Assembly (NCBI RefSeq): GCF_000335475.2
Contig: NZ_ANAH02000008.1
Span: 124,001 to 188,000, forward strand
Direction: 5' to 3'
DNA from: Cystobacter fuscus DSM 2262
GTDB taxonomy: Bacteria; Myxococcota; Myxococcia; Myxococcales; Myxococcaceae
Length of the DNA stretch: 64,000 nucleotides
This document shows positions 1-10,588 of the stretch, in pieces. A program made the position numbers and the translations under genes. The notes beneath the pieces are model-generated. The model saw only the letters and a program-made list of their open reading frames with translations. It was not told the origin of the DNA and ran no database searches. The first letter of the stretch is position 1; each line of letters starts with the position of its first letter.

Positions 1-79
1 TCTCATTCTGTCATCTTCGGGACAAAAGTCACGAGGTTGGCGTCTCCTGGAGGGACGCGACTTCAAAGGTCGGGAGGAC

Positions 80-2103
<2,024 letters not shown>

Positions 2104-2147
2104 GACACGGCCCATGTAACCCGCGAGCACGTCCGGTGGCAACCGCC

Positions 2148-3248
2148 TCAAGCCACCAGGGGCAGCCGCAAGAGGAAGCGCGCTCCTCCGGACGGGGAGC
2201 TGGTCACCTCCAGCGAGCCTCCGTGCTGCGACACGACGGAGTGGACGATGGACAACCCCAACCCCGAGCCCTCCTCCTTCGTGGTGAAGAAGGGCTCGAA
2301 GACGCGGGTGCGCAGCTCCGGGGGCACGCCCGAGCCCGTGTCGTCCACGCACAGGCGCACCATGTCCTCCTCGCGTTGCGCCGACAGGCGCACGACACCC
2401 TGCTCGGGTGTGGCCTCCAGGGCGTTGAGGGTCAGGTTGATGAGCACCTGGCGCAAGCGCTCCTCCTCGCCCTTGAGCGGCGGAAGCGACTCCTCGCCCT
2501 CCAACTCCAGACGCACCCGCCGCGCCTCGGCCTTGCTGCCCAGGAAATCCACCACGCGCCGCAGCAGCGCGAGCACGTCCACCGGCTCCGGGCGGAAGCC
2601 CCGTGGCCGCGCGAACTGGAGGAAGTCCTCCAGCGCATGGTCCAACCGGCGGATCTCATCGCGCACCATCAACAGGGGATCCAACAGGGCCGGTTGCTGC
2701 TCCGCGGACAGCCGCCGCACCCGCCGCTCCAGCACGGCGAGCTGCAGGGCCGCGGCGTTGAGGGGATTGCGAATCACGTGCGACAGGCTCGCCGTGAGCG
2801 TGCCCACCGCGGCGAGCTTCTCCGTCACCTGCGCCCGGCGCGCCAGCTCGCGCTTCTCCGCCTGCAAGCGCACCTGACGCATGGTCTGCTCCAGCGTCAG
2901 CAACAACTCGTTGGGCGCACAGGGCTTCATCAGGTAGGCACACGCGCCCGCGCGCACCGCCGCCACCGCCGTCTCCAGCGTGGCGAAGCCGGTGAGCAGC
3001 ACCACCTCGCACTCGGGCACCTTCTCCTTCAACTCCCGCGCGAGCTCCGTCCCGTCCCCGTCCGGCAGGCGCAAGTCCACCAGCGCCACATCGAAGCCAT
3101 CCTGCACCCGCTCGAGTGCCTCGCGGCAACTGCTCGCGCCGGACACCAGGTAGCCCGCGTCGCCGAGCAACTCCCGGAGATTGTCGAGGAAGGCCGCGTT
3201 GTCCTCGACGACGAGCACACGGGGGGGATGGAAGGAGGAGAGGCTCAT
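2148..3248 (-). CDS. Response-regulator receiver/histidine kinase fusion protein
   Basis: This 366-residue protein has an N-terminal receiver domain (phospho-acceptor Asp in VDLRLPDGDG, conserved Lys in LMKP) followed by a HisKA domain (H-box SLSHVIRNPLNA, about residue 155) and a HATPase domain with DTGSGVPPE and GSGLGLSIV. There is no sensor or membrane segment, so its input is probably phosphoryl transfer from a partner. It is the last gene of a tight three-gene operon (12 bases after the preceding response regulator), downstream of a globin-coupled kinase. The likely flow is kinase, then REC, then this kinase, but the final output is not encoded here. Confidence 0.9.
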   Translation of the reverse strand: MSLSSFHPPRVLVVEDNAAFLDNLRELLGDAGYLVSGASSCREALERVQDGFDVALVDLRLPDGDGTELARELKEKVPECEVVLLTGFATLETAVAAVRAGACAYLMKPCAPNELLLTLEQTMRQVRLQAEKRELARRAQVTEKLAAVGTLTASLSHVIRNPLNAAALQLAVLERRVRRLSAEQQPALLDPLLMVRDEIRRLDHALEDFLQFARPRGFRPEPVDVLALLRRVVDFLGSKAEARRVRLELEGEESLPPLKGEEERLRQVLINLTLNALEATPEQGVVRLSAQREEDMVRLCVDDTGSGVPPELRTRVFEPFFTTKEEGSGLGLSIVHSVVSQHGGSLEVTSSPSGGARFLLRLPLVA

Positions 3249-3260
3249 GGGGCCTTGCTG

Positions 3261-3905
3261 TTAGCGCGAGTCGTGGGCTCGCTCCAGGGTATCCAACAGT
3301 GTCTGGAGGTCGACAGGCTCGGAGAACACCGGCAGTGTGGGGAAGCGTGTCCGCAGCCAATGCAACGCCTCACACTCCGGCTCCCCGGGCCGCCGTGGAG
3401 GCACCAGCGCCGCGAAGAGCCGCGCCCCCGCGAGGCGCTCGGCGTCCTCCACCGAGCGCGCGGTGACACACGAGAAGCCGCGCGAGCGCAGTTGCTCGGC
3501 GAGGGTCTCGTCACGCGCCGGCTCCCCCTCGATGAGCGCCACCAGTCCATCCCGGCGCGCGTGGGCCAACAACGACACGAGCGGGGCGAGCGGCACGGGC
3601 TTGGGCAGCACCGCGAGCAGTCCCTCCCGGCGTACCGCCTCCAGCTCTTCCTCTCCCGGGTAGGCGGTGATGACCACGACGGCGAGACCGGGATCCACCT
3701 GGCGGATGTGACGCACCGCCTGCGCCCCATTCATGCCCGGCATCTTCATGTCCGTGAGGAGCACGTCGAAGCGGCGGGCGCCCGCGAGCGACAGGGCACG
3801 CGGCCCTTCCGTCACCACCGTGGCCTCGTCCCCCCCATCCCGGAGGATCTCCGCGAGGTTCTCCGCGAAGGCCAGATTGTCATCGAGCAGCAGGTAGCTC
3901 CTCAT
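3261..3905 (-). CDS. Response regulator with one intact and one degenerate receiver domain
   Basis: The product is 214 residues. Residues 1-120 are a typical receiver (DDN acidic pocket, Asp in LTDMKMPGMNG, Thr/Ala switch VITAY, Lys in LPKP). Residues 125-214 look like a second receiver fold (RSRGFSCVTARSVEDAERLAG then LPVFSEPVDLQTLL) that lacks the phospho-acceptor Asp. There is no DNA-binding or enzymatic output, so it probably works as a phosphate shuttle or allosteric partner. It lies 9 bases downstream of the protoglobin kinase and 12 bases upstream of the REC-kinase gene, implying one transcript. Confidence 0.85.
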   Translation of the reverse strand: MRSYLLLDDNLAFAENLAEILRDGGDEATVVTEGPRALSLAGARRFDVLLTDMKMPGMNGAQAVRHIRQVDPGLAVVVITAYPGEEELEAVRREGLLAVLPKPVPLAPLVSLLAHARRDGLVALIEGEPARDETLAEQLRSRGFSCVTARSVEDAERLAGARLFAALVPPRRPGEPECEALHWLRTRFPTLPVFSEPVDLQTLLDTLERAHDSR

Positions 3906-3914
3906 GGCGGGCCC

Positions 3915-5069
3915 TCACGCGCAGTGCGGGGGAAGGGCGAGCCGGAGGACGAAGCGTGCCCCTCCCCCGCCCTGGGGGTCGTAGACGATGGAGCCCCCAT
4001 GGCGCTCGAGGATGCGCTTGACGAGTGGCAGGCCCAGGCCGATGCCCCCGGACTTGGTGGTGATCAGGGGCTCGAACATCCGGCGCCGGATGGCCTCGCT
4101 CACCCCCGGCCCCGAGTCCTCCAGCACGAGCACCACCGAGTCCGACTCCGCCGAGCCCGACAACCGCACCGAGCCCGTGTCGCCCACCGCATGCACGGCG
4201 TTCTCCATCAGGTTGACGAAGACCTGGCGGATCTGCCCTGGATCTCCCTCCAACGTGGGCAGCGACTCGAGCCCCTCGGCGCGCAGGGACACGCCCGCGG
4301 GCGCGTCCACCGAGGACAGCGCGTCCTTCCACACGGCCTCCAGCCGCAGCGACTCGCGCTTGAGCGGCCGGTCCCGGATCATGTCCAGCAGGTCCGAGAC
4401 GATGCGGTTGGCGAGCGCCACCTGCTCGCCGATGCGCGCCAGGTGCTTGGCGGCGCGCTCCTCGCTGGCCAGGGGCCGGCCCTTGAGGATGAAGAGCGAC
4501 GTCTCGATGACGCCCAGCGGATTGCGCAGCTCATGGCCGATGGAGCCCACGAGCTGGCCGAAGGTGGACAGCCGCTCGTGGCGCGCCTGCTGCGCGAGCA
4601 GATCCTCGCGGAAGGTGTGCAGCATGATGGCCAGGTCCAGATCGAGGATCTTCCCCAACGCGAAGCTCATGGCCCGGAACCGCTCGGGCTGGCCCGCGCA
4701 GTGCTCGGTGATGAGGAGGTTGAACTCCTGCCTCAGCACGTTCATCGCGCCCAGCATGTAATGCTGAGGGAGCGCGACGCGCACATGCATGCGGCCGATC
4801 TGGCAGCGCGCCCGGTAGTAGTCCTCGTCCCAGGGGCCGCTGAGCAGCTGCTCCATCCAGATGACCAGCGACACCTTGAGGTGGCCCACCTGGCTCTCGC
4901 CCGCGAGCGCCTTGCGCGCCCCCTCGTGCTCCAGGATGCGCGCATAGAAGACGTCCGCGATGGCGGGAAACCGCGGCTGCGCCACCTCGTGCAGTTCCCG
5001 GAGCAACAGCCCATCGGCCGGCCCGAACCCCACGTAGCGCTTGAGTTCCTCGAACAAGGTTTCCACCAT
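3915..5069 (-). CDS. Protoglobin-domain (globin-coupled) sensor histidine kinase
   Basis: Residues 1 to about 170 match a protoglobin/globin-coupled sensor: [15 protein letters not shown], a long helical core and the [17 protein letters not shown] segment whose His is the expected proximal heme ligand. A HisKA box ([12 protein letters not shown]) and a HATPase domain ([20 protein letters not shown]) follow. No membrane segment is visible, so this is a cytoplasmic O2/NO/CO sensor kinase by family knowledge. I start it at the ATG at 5069 ([16 protein letters not shown]); longer reading runs into the divergent LysR gene. It heads an operon with two REC-containing partners. Confidence 0.88.
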   Translation of the reverse strand: MVETLFEELKRYVGFGPADGLLLRELHEVAQPRFPAIADVFYARILEHEGARKALAGESQVGHLKVSLVIWMEQLLSGPWDEDYYRARCQIGRMHVRVALPQHYMLGAMNVLRQEFNLLITEHCAGQPERFRAMSFALGKILDLDLAIMLHTFREDLLAQQARHERLSTFGQLVGSIGHELRNPLGVIETSLFILKGRPLASEERAAKHLARIGEQVALANRIVSDLLDMIRDRPLKRESLRLEAVWKDALSSVDAPAGVSLRAEGLESLPTLEGDPGQIRQVFVNLMENAVHAVGDTGSVRLSGSAESDSVVLVLEDSGPGVSEAIRRRMFEPLITTKSGGIGLGLPLVKRILERHGGSIVYDPQGGGGARFVLRLALPPHCA

Positions 5070-5277
5070 GAGGAACACATATGTAGCGCACTGCTGAAAA
5101 CTGAAACAACGCGGCCCCGGCCCCGTAACCACCCGCCAACACTTCACCCGGGGAAGGGCTCGGGCGGTCCGCAACCCGTTGGACCCGGTGGCTGGCGGTG
5201 GTCCGCGCTCCGGATTAGATGGGTCGGTCCGGACAGCCTGCTGCATCCCAGCGACGGCGTCCGACTCCGGGAGCGGC

Positions 5278-6177
5278 ATGGATCTCAACGAACTCCTCGT
5301 CTTCGCCAAGGTCGTCCAGGCGGGCAGCTTCACGGCGGCGGCGCGTGGGCTGCGCATGCCCAAGTCCACGGTGAGCCGCAAGGTGTCCGAGCTGGAGGAG
5401 CGCGTGGGCGCGCAACTGCTGCAACGCACCACGCGCCAGCTGCGGCTCACGGACGTGGGACAGGCCTACTACGAGCACTGCGCGCGCATCGTGGCCGAGG
5501 CGGAGCAGGCCGAGCTGGCGGTCACGCGCATGCAGGCCGCTCCGCATGGGCTGCTGCGGGTGACGGCCCCGCTCACCTTCAGCATCCTCGGGCCGATCGT
5601 CGCGGAGTTCCTCCGGCGCTATCCCGAGGTGCAGGTGGAGATGGTGTGCACGGACCGCACGGTGGACCTGGTGGACGAGGGGTTCGATCTGGCCGTGCGC
5701 GCGGGCAAGCTGGCCGACTCCTCGCTCATGGCCCGCCGGATCGGCACCCTCGAGCGCGTGGTGGTGGCCTCGCCGGACTACGTCCGGGCGAGAGGCGCCC
5801 CCAAGACGCCTCGAGACCTCGAGAAGCATGACTGCCTGCTCTTCGGCTCACCCCGGGAGGCCAGCCGCTGGACGCTGCACTCCGGGAGCAAATCCGTCGA
5901 GGTGCAGGTGTCCACGCGGCTCGCGGTGAACGAGCCGGACATGTTGCGCGGCATGGCCCTGGCGGGCGCGGGCATCGCCTTGCTGCCCAACATCGCCTGC
6001 TCCGAGGACGTGACGAGCGGACGTCTGCAACACCTGCTGCCCGACTGGGCCGCCGCCGAGACCCCCGTGCATGCCGTCTATCCCAGCAGCCGCCACCATG
6101 CGCCCAAGGTGATGGCCTTCGTGGAGCTCGCGCGCGAGCGCTGGGCCGCGTCCTGGAATCCGATGTCCCGTGGATAG
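5278..6177 (+). CDS. LysR-family transcriptional regulator
   Basis: A 299-residue LysR regulator. The N-terminal winged HTH ([18 protein letters not shown], then [18 protein letters not shown]) is followed by a LysR substrate-binding domain ([28 protein letters not shown]). It is of the AaeR/DsdC-like class common in proteobacteria. I chose the ATG at 5278, with GGGAG about 8 bases upstream. It is transcribed divergently from the globin-coupled kinase across a 208-base gap and is followed in the same direction by a pirin gene 78 bases later, which is a plausible target. The effector is unknown. Confidence 0.93.
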   Translation: MDLNELLVFAKVVQAGSFTAAARGLRMPKSTVSRKVSELEERVGAQLLQRTTRQLRLTDVGQAYYEHCARIVAEAEQAELAVTRMQAAPHGLLRVTAPLTFSILGPIVAEFLRRYPEVQVEMVCTDRTVDLVDEGFDLAVRAGKLADSSLMARRIGTLERVVVASPDYVRARGAPKTPRDLEKHDCLLFGSPREASRWTLHSGSKSVEVQVSTRLAVNEPDMLRGMALAGAGIALLPNIACSEDVTSGRLQHLLPDWAAAETPVHAVYPSSRHHAPKVMAFVELARERWAASWNPMSRG

Positions 6178-6255
6178 GACAGTGTTTCCCGGGGAGCCCA
6201 TCTGGTGCAGGGCATGTCTCACTCGCATGATGTCTGGCGAAGGAGACACGGCATC

Positions 6256-6951
6256 ATGATCATCGTTCGGAATTCGGAAGCGCGCGGCCATGCGAACCAC
6301 GGGTGGTTGGACTCCCACCACACCTTCTCGTTCGGGGACTACTACGACCCGTCCGCCATGGGCTTTCGCTCCCTGCGCGTCATCAACGAGGACCGGGTGG
6401 CCGCGCGCAGCGGCTTCGGCGCGCATCCCCACCGGGACATGGAGATCATCACCTACGTGCTCAGCGGGCAGTTGGAGCACCGTGACAGCATGGGCTCGGT
6501 GGGCGTGCTGCGCGCGGGAGAGATGCAGCGGATGACGGCGGGCACGGGCGTGCGGCACAGCGAGATGAACAACTCGGACGAGGAGGTGCACTTCCTGCAG
6601 ATCTGGATCCTCCCGGAGCGCAAGGGGCTGACGCCCGGCTACGAGCAGAAGGAGTTCCCGCTCGCGGAGCGCCAGGGCAAGTTCCGGCTGGTGGTGTCCC
6701 CCGAGGGACAGGACGGCTCGTTGAAGGTGCACCAGGACCTGCGGCTGTACAGCACCGTGCTGGGCCGGGGAGAGAAGACGGAGTACACCCTGGCGCCGGG
6801 GCGGCACGCGTGGCTGCAGGTGGCGCGCGGCGCGGGCACGCTCAACGGCATGGCGCTCAAGGCCGGTGACGGTGTGGCCGTGTCCGAGGAGTCGCGGCTG
6901 GAGCTCTCCGCGACCGAGCCGCTCGAGGCCCTGCTGTTCGATCTGGGCTGA
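6256..6951 (+). CDS. Pirin-family (bicupin) protein
   Basis: A 231-residue bicupin of the pirin/YhhW type, a family that includes quercetin 2,3-dioxygenases and redox-sensing transcription cofactors. Metal ligands are visible in HPHRDMEIITYVLSG with the later TGVRHSEMN box, and the family signature WLDSHHTFSFG stands near the N terminus. The start at 6256 is supported by GAAGGAG 10 bases upstream. It lies directly downstream of a LysR gene on the same strand; LysR-pirin pairs are common and the pirin is usually induced by the regulator. The substrate, if any, cannot be read from sequence. Confidence 0.93.
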   Translation: MIIVRNSEARGHANHGWLDSHHTFSFGDYYDPSAMGFRSLRVINEDRVAARSGFGAHPHRDMEIITYVLSGQLEHRDSMGSVGVLRAGEMQRMTAGTGVRHSEMNNSDEEVHFLQIWILPERKGLTPGYEQKEFPLAERQGKFRLVVSPEGQDGSLKVHQDLRLYSTVLGRGEKTEYTLAPGRHAWLQVARGAGTLNGMALKAGDGVAVSEESRLELSATEPLEALLFDLG

Positions 6952-6998
6952 GCCCTGGGTGAACGGAGGGCGAAGGCAAGGGGTCCAATGACCGCGGG

Positions 6999-7568
6999 TC
7001 AAACCACCTTGAACTTCGCCCCCGTGGCGCCCATCCGCTCCAAGGCCTCCTTGAGTTCCTCGGAGATGATGAGCGCGATGGTCCATCCCCAGGTGCGAAA
7101 CACCTGGGCGTCACCAACTTTCGAGGGATCGATGCACAGGCCGGACACGTCCCGATACTGTCCGACCTTCTCGGGTCGCCCATCTTCCGGCATCCAATAC
7201 TCCACCTCCTCGGAGGCTTGGTCATCGATGCACTGGATGAGCCGTGTGACAACGAGGATGCAGAACGGGTCTGGCTGCCCTGGGATGTCCACCGGAAGAA
7301 GCTGAACGTCACGGGGAGCCAATTCCCTGAACAGGGAAGCCACCCTGGCGTGAACGACCGGGATGCTGAAGCCCGCGAGGGTGAAGTCGAGCGCCCTGCC
7401 CGGACGACCGACGGGGAGAATCAATCGCCCCGGATCCGCGACTGGCATCCCCTCTCTGAACATCCAGGGGTTGTCCACCTCCCGGCCCTGTGGATCCGTG
7501 GGATTGCCCAGATCCCAGCCCCCGGAGCCGTCAACATCCTGAGACAGCTTGAAGTACTTGGAATCCAT
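6999..7568 (-). CDS. Imm11-family (DUF1629-like) immunity protein, orphan
   Basis: A 189-residue protein of the Imm11/DUF1629-type family seen next to polymorphic toxins. It aligns clearly, by eye, with the N-terminal half of the Imm11-SUFU fusion encoded at 40705-42000. Shared landmarks are NPWMF/EPWMF, DVQLLPVDI/DVQLFPVTV, CIDD/CIDE, GLCIDPSKV/GLRIDPAKT and LIISEELKEALERMG. No toxin gene is adjacent (pirin on one side, CBS protein on the other). It may therefore be an orphan immunity gene giving protection against a neighbour's toxin. That role is inference from the family. Confidence 0.72.
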   Translation of the reverse strand: MDSKYFKLSQDVDGSGGWDLGNPTDPQGREVDNPWMFREGMPVADPGRLILPVGRPGRALDFTLAGFSIPVVHARVASLFRELAPRDVQLLPVDIPGQPDPFCILVVTRLIQCIDDQASEEVEYWMPEDGRPEKVGQYRDVSGLCIDPSKVGDAQVFRTWGWTIALIISEELKEALERMGATGAKFKVV

Positions 7569-7596
7569 CCTACCGGCTCGTCACCTCATAAACCGT

Positions 7597-7623
7597 CCGG
7601 AGCCCGGTCCATCCGGGCTCCGG
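7597..7623 (-). terminator. Hairpin terminator downstream of the CBS gene
   Basis: A perfect 11-bp inverted repeat, CCGGAGCCCGG with a 5-base loop, begins 12 bases past the CBS-protein stop. On the minus strand it is followed by ACGGTTTATG, a weak T-run. It also separates the CBS gene from the next immunity gene. Confidence 0.6.
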
Positions 7624-7634
7624 CGTCCCACGGC

Positions 7635-8063
7635 TCAGTGGCTCGCGGGCTCGGAGATACCCTCGAGCGCCTTGCCCACGCGGTGGCCACTCTCCTCGCC
7701 CGCCAGGTCGCCCAACGCCACGATGCCCACCAGGTTCTTGTCGCGATCCACCACGATGAAGCGGCGCAGCTGCTGCTCCTCCATGCGATCGAGCACGTCC
7801 TCGGCTTGATCGTCCTCGAAGCAATACTCGATCCCCTTGGTCATGATGTCGGACACGGCCGTCCGGGCTGGGTCCATGTCCTCGGCGATGGCGCGCACCA
7901 CGATGTCGCGGTCGGTGATCATCCCCTGCACCCGCTTGCCGTCGCAGACGGGAATGGGTCCCACGTCCAGGTCGCGCATCTTCCGGGCCGCCTCACGCAC
8001 GGTGTCGGTCGGACGGATGACCTCCACTTCGCGCGTCATCACTTCACGGATCAACCTCGCCAT
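7635..8063 (-). CDS. Tandem CBS-domain protein
   Basis: A 142-residue protein made of two CBS domains (first about residues 8-60, second about 70-130) and nothing else. Typical signatures are REVMTREVEVIRPTDTVREA, PVCDGKRVQGMITDRDIVVR and DIMTKGIEY followed by FIVVDRDKNLVGIVALGDLA. Such stand-alone CBS pairs bind adenine nucleotides and regulate partner proteins. The gene stands alone between an immunity gene and a hydrolase gene, so the partner is unknown. The start at 8063 has AGGAGGAG just upstream. Confidence 0.9.
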   Translation of the reverse strand: MARLIREVMTREVEVIRPTDTVREAARKMRDLDVGPIPVCDGKRVQGMITDRDIVVRAIAEDMDPARTAVSDIMTKGIEYCFEDDQAEDVLDRMEEQQLRRFIVVDRDKNLVGIVALGDLAGEESGHRVGKALEGISEPASH

Positions 8064-8200
8064 GTCCGCTCCTCCTCATGGGGGCCCGGAGCGGGCTCCC
8101 CGCGTATTCACGCCAACGGTTGGGCGCCTCACGCGGGTCAACCAGTGGTCCGCCGAGTGCCGCCTGGAGGGCATCCGGGAGTGCATCCGCTTCGCGGCCC

Positions 8201-9100
8201 CTACCGTACCGCGCTCGTGCCCCCCGAGACGTGGCTCTTGAGCCTCACGAGGATGTCCCGGGCCCTCGTCCAGAGGATTGATCCGCCCTCCTGGGGCTCC
8301 ACCGTGAGGGTCGCGTTCGGCAGGCGGGCGGCCAGGGTGGCGCCGAAGTCGGGCGAGTGGACCGTGCTCGTGTCCAGGCCCCCGTACCAGAGGTCCACCT
8401 TGACGGAGATGCGCTCCGGCGCCACCAGCCACGGGCCCAGCGCGTTGACGAGATCCCTCGCGTACCCGCGCGCGCCCTGGGAGAAGCCCTCTCGCAGGCA
8501 GCGCTGATATGCCGAGCCGAAGGGCTCGCTCTGGTAGAGCGCCCGGTCGCGCTCGCCACTCATGCCAAGGATGAGCTGCCACAGTCCGTCCGCCGTGGCC
8601 ATCCCCGCGAAGGACTGCTCGAAGCCCTCGGGCTCCTGCCGCGCGGCGCGCACCATCGCGGCCACGTCGGGGTGCAGCCGGGGCGCCAGGGCCGGCCAGG
8701 CCAGGTCGTCCTGTCCGGACACGATCGCCACGGCCTTCACGAGCTCCCGGCCCGCGAGCGCCAGCGCGAACGGCGCGCCCTGGGAGAAGCCCACGGCGGT
8801 AACGTCCCGCGGCGAGCCCAGCGCCGAGAGGAGTTGCCGCGTGTCCTCCACCCAGGAGGCCAGGGTCTTGCCGGGATGCGCGTCGGACGCGCCGAGGCCG
8901 GGCCGATCGATGGCGATGAGCCTCAGGCTGAGAGCCGCGAGGTGGTTCTCGCCGAAGCCGAGTGAGCCGCTCATGGCGGCGCCCGTGCAGAACAGCACGG
9001 GGAGACCCTCGGTGGGTCCCCATTCGGACCATGCGAGGACGCGGCCATCGCGCAGACGCAGGGAGGACTGTCGTTCGGGAGGAAGGACACCGGTATTCAT
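8201..9100 (-). CDS. Alpha/beta-fold hydrolase
   Basis: A hydrolase of about 299 residues with the oxyanion-hole strand PVLFCTGAAMSGSL, the IAIDRPGLGASD turn and the nucleophile elbow GFSQG. The acid and His are expected near LWYGGLDTSTVHSPDFG and the C-terminal region. It resembles general alpha/beta hydrolases such as epoxide-hydrolase/haloperoxidase-like enzymes; the substrate cannot be assigned. I start it at the ATG at 9100 (MNTGVLPPERQ); an upstream in-frame start would add a low-complexity stretch and overlap a small basic ORF. No signal peptide is seen. Confidence 0.85.
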   Translation of the reverse strand: MNTGVLPPERQSSLRLRDGRVLAWSEWGPTEGLPVLFCTGAAMSGSLGFGENHLAALSLRLIAIDRPGLGASDAHPGKTLASWVEDTRQLLSALGSPRDVTAVGFSQGAPFALALAGRELVKAVAIVSGQDDLAWPALAPRLHPDVAAMVRAARQEPEGFEQSFAGMATADGLWQLILGMSGERDRALYQSEPFGSAYQRCLREGFSQGARGYARDLVNALGPWLVAPERISVKVDLWYGGLDTSTVHSPDFGATLAARLPNATLTVEPQEGGSILWTRARDILVRLKSHVSGGTSAVR

Positions 9101-9146
9101 GCGGCGGATGATACGGGTGGCGTCCGGCGGGGAACGCGGGAAAAGC

Positions 9147-9218
9147 TCACCGTTTGCGGCGGCGGGTCCCGCGCTCGTAGCGCTTGAGCTTGCCGATGCG
9201 CAGGTCCTCGGCTCGCAT
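9147..9218 (-). CDS. Possible 23-residue basic small protein
   Basis: The minus strand encodes MRAEDLRIGKLKRYERGT followed by RRRKR and a stop. AAAGGTAG lies just before the ATG, inside the arm of the 14-bp inverted repeat at 9219-9252. The peptide is very basic (calculated by eye: 10 of 23 residues are Lys/Arg). It could be a real small protein or a fortuitous frame downstream of the flavohemoglobin gene. Without homologues I keep this tentative. Confidence 0.25.
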   Translation of the reverse strand: MRAEDLRIGKLKRYERGTRRRKR

Positions 9219-9252
9219 GGGCTACCTTTCATCTTGAAATGAAAGGTAGCCC
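9219..9252 (-). terminator. Perfect 14-bp inverted repeat after hmp
   Basis: GGGCTACCTTTCAT, a 6-base loop, and its exact complement begin 20 bases beyond the flavohemoglobin stop. There is no T-tract after the stem on the minus strand. A Rho-independent-like terminator or mRNA-stabilising hairpin is likely. Because the distal arm overlaps the ribosome-binding site of a 23-residue ORF it could also gate that ORF. Confidence 0.55.
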
Positions 9253-9271
9253 GTTTCGACGACCCGGAGCG

Positions 9272-10453
9272 CTATGCCAGCGACGCCGCCGGGCCGAAGA
9301 ACTCGTAGTGGCACTGCTGCTCGGGCACGCCCAGTTCCCTCAAGGTGCGCTGGATGGCCGCCATGAAGGGCTTGGGGCCGAGGAAATAGACATCGATGTC
9401 CCGCTCCTCGGGCAGCCATCGCGCGAGCCGCTCGCGATCCAGCAGGCCGACGGCATCCGGCTGGGGATCCCCCTCGGTGGCCTTGGAGTAGCAATAGAAG
9501 CGCCGCAGGTGGGAATGTTTGCGGGCCTGCTCGTCCACCCACTCGCGGAAGGCGTGGACCTCGGCGTTGCGCGCGCAGTGGATGAAGTGGATGGGCCGTC
9601 CCTGCGGCAGGGCCGCCGTCAGCATGGCGAGCGTCGGGGTGATGCCCACGCCGCCGCTGATGAGCACCAGGGGCTTGGTGCTCGGGCGCAGGGTGAACTC
9701 GCCCGCGGGAGGGAACAGCTCCAGCGAGTCCCCCACTCCCACCCGGTCATGCAGGTAGTTGGACACCTTGCCGCTCGGCTCGCGCTTGACGCTGATCCGG
9801 TAGGACTCGCCATTGGGCACCGCCGACAGCGAGTAGTTGCGGCGCATCTCGACACCCTCGATGACGAGCCGCATGCCGATGTACTGCCCCGGCGCGAAGT
9901 CCATCAGCGGGCCGCCATCCGCGGGCGCCAGGTAGAAGGAGGTGATCTCCGCGCTCTCCTGCTCCTTGCGGATGACCCGGAACTCGCGCCCGCCGCGCCA
10001 GCCGCCGCGCGCCTGGGCCGTCTGCTCGTAGACCCGCTCCTCGCTGGAGATGAGCAGATCGGCCAGTTGCTGGTAGGCGGCGGCCCATGCGGCGATCACC
10101 TCGTCCGTCGCCACCTGAGGCCCGAGCACCTCGCGGATGGCGCGCAGCAGGCACGTGCCCACGATGGGGTAGTGCTCGGGCAGGACCCGCAGGGCCACAT
10201 GCTTGTGGATGATCTGCTTCAGGAGCCCGCCGAGCTGCTCCAGCTCATCGATGTGGCGGGCGTAGCGCAGCACGGCGTTGGCCAGGGCGCGGGGCTGGGC
10301 ACCACTGGCCTGGTGGGCCTGATTGAAGAGCGGGCGCACCTGGGGGTACTCGCCGAGCATGATGCGGTAGAAGTGCGTGGTCAGGGCTTCGCCACCACTC
10401 TCCAACAGCGGCACGGTGGCTTTGACGATGGCGCGTTGCTGAGCATTGAGCAT
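9272..10453 (-). CDS. hmp: Flavohemoglobin (nitric oxide dioxygenase)
   Basis: A 393-residue flavohemoglobin that oxidises NO to nitrate using O2 and NADH. Residues 1-140 are the globin (MLNAQQRAIVKATVPLLESG, HIDELEQL, HVALRVLPEHYPIVG with the proximal His region). The FAD-binding reductase domain follows (MRRNYSLSAVP) and then the NAD-binding domain (GGVGITPTLAML). Length and start match the family (E. coli Hmp 396). The start at 10453 has GGAG nearby. It is divergent from norR, with NorR-type sites and a sigma-54-like promoter between them, so NO induction is expected. Confidence 0.97.
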   Translation of the reverse strand: MLNAQQRAIVKATVPLLESGGEALTTHFYRIMLGEYPQVRPLFNQAHQASGAQPRALANAVLRYARHIDELEQLGGLLKQIIHKHVALRVLPEHYPIVGTCLLRAIREVLGPQVATDEVIAAWAAAYQQLADLLISSEERVYEQTAQARGGWRGGREFRVIRKEQESAEITSFYLAPADGGPLMDFAPGQYIGMRLVIEGVEMRRNYSLSAVPNGESYRISVKREPSGKVSNYLHDRVGVGDSLELFPPAGEFTLRPSTKPLVLISGGVGITPTLAMLTAALPQGRPIHFIHCARNAEVHAFREWVDEQARKHSHLRRFYCYSKATEGDPQPDAVGLLDRERLARWLPEERDIDVYFLGPKPFMAAIQRTLRELGVPEQQCHYEFFGPAASLA

Positions 10454-10530
10454 GGGATGGGCTCCGAAGTCGGGTTCACGGCGCGGGGGCGGGGAAAACC
10501 TCCACCACCAGGACGTCGTGCTTTGATAGG

Positions 10531-10545
10531 AGCAGCTTCCATGCC
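10531..10545 (-). promoter_or_regulatory. Candidate sigma-54 (-24/-12) promoter of hmp
   Basis: Read on the minus strand the site is CGGCATGGAAGCTGCT, with the invariant GG (10545-10544) and GC (10533-10532) separated by exactly 10 bases. The predicted transcription start would leave a 5' leader of about 65-70 bases. NorR is a sigma-54 activator, and its putative sites lie 44-98 bases upstream, a sensible enhancer distance. Confidence 0.5.
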
Positions 10546-10588
10546 GACTTCCGGGCACCGGGAAATCAAGGGGTTGGGACGAGCCCAG

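Noticed and set aside
2148-3905. One two-component pair encoded by the REC and REC-kinase genes alone
   Set aside because: The globin-coupled kinase 9 bases upstream belongs to the same operon, so three partners are involved.
2136-5831. A 1231-codon plus-strand frame opposite the sensor-kinase operon
   Set aside because: It is low-complexity (His/Arg/Gly rich), spans three minus-strand genes with clear domains and overlaps LysR; it is a shadow.
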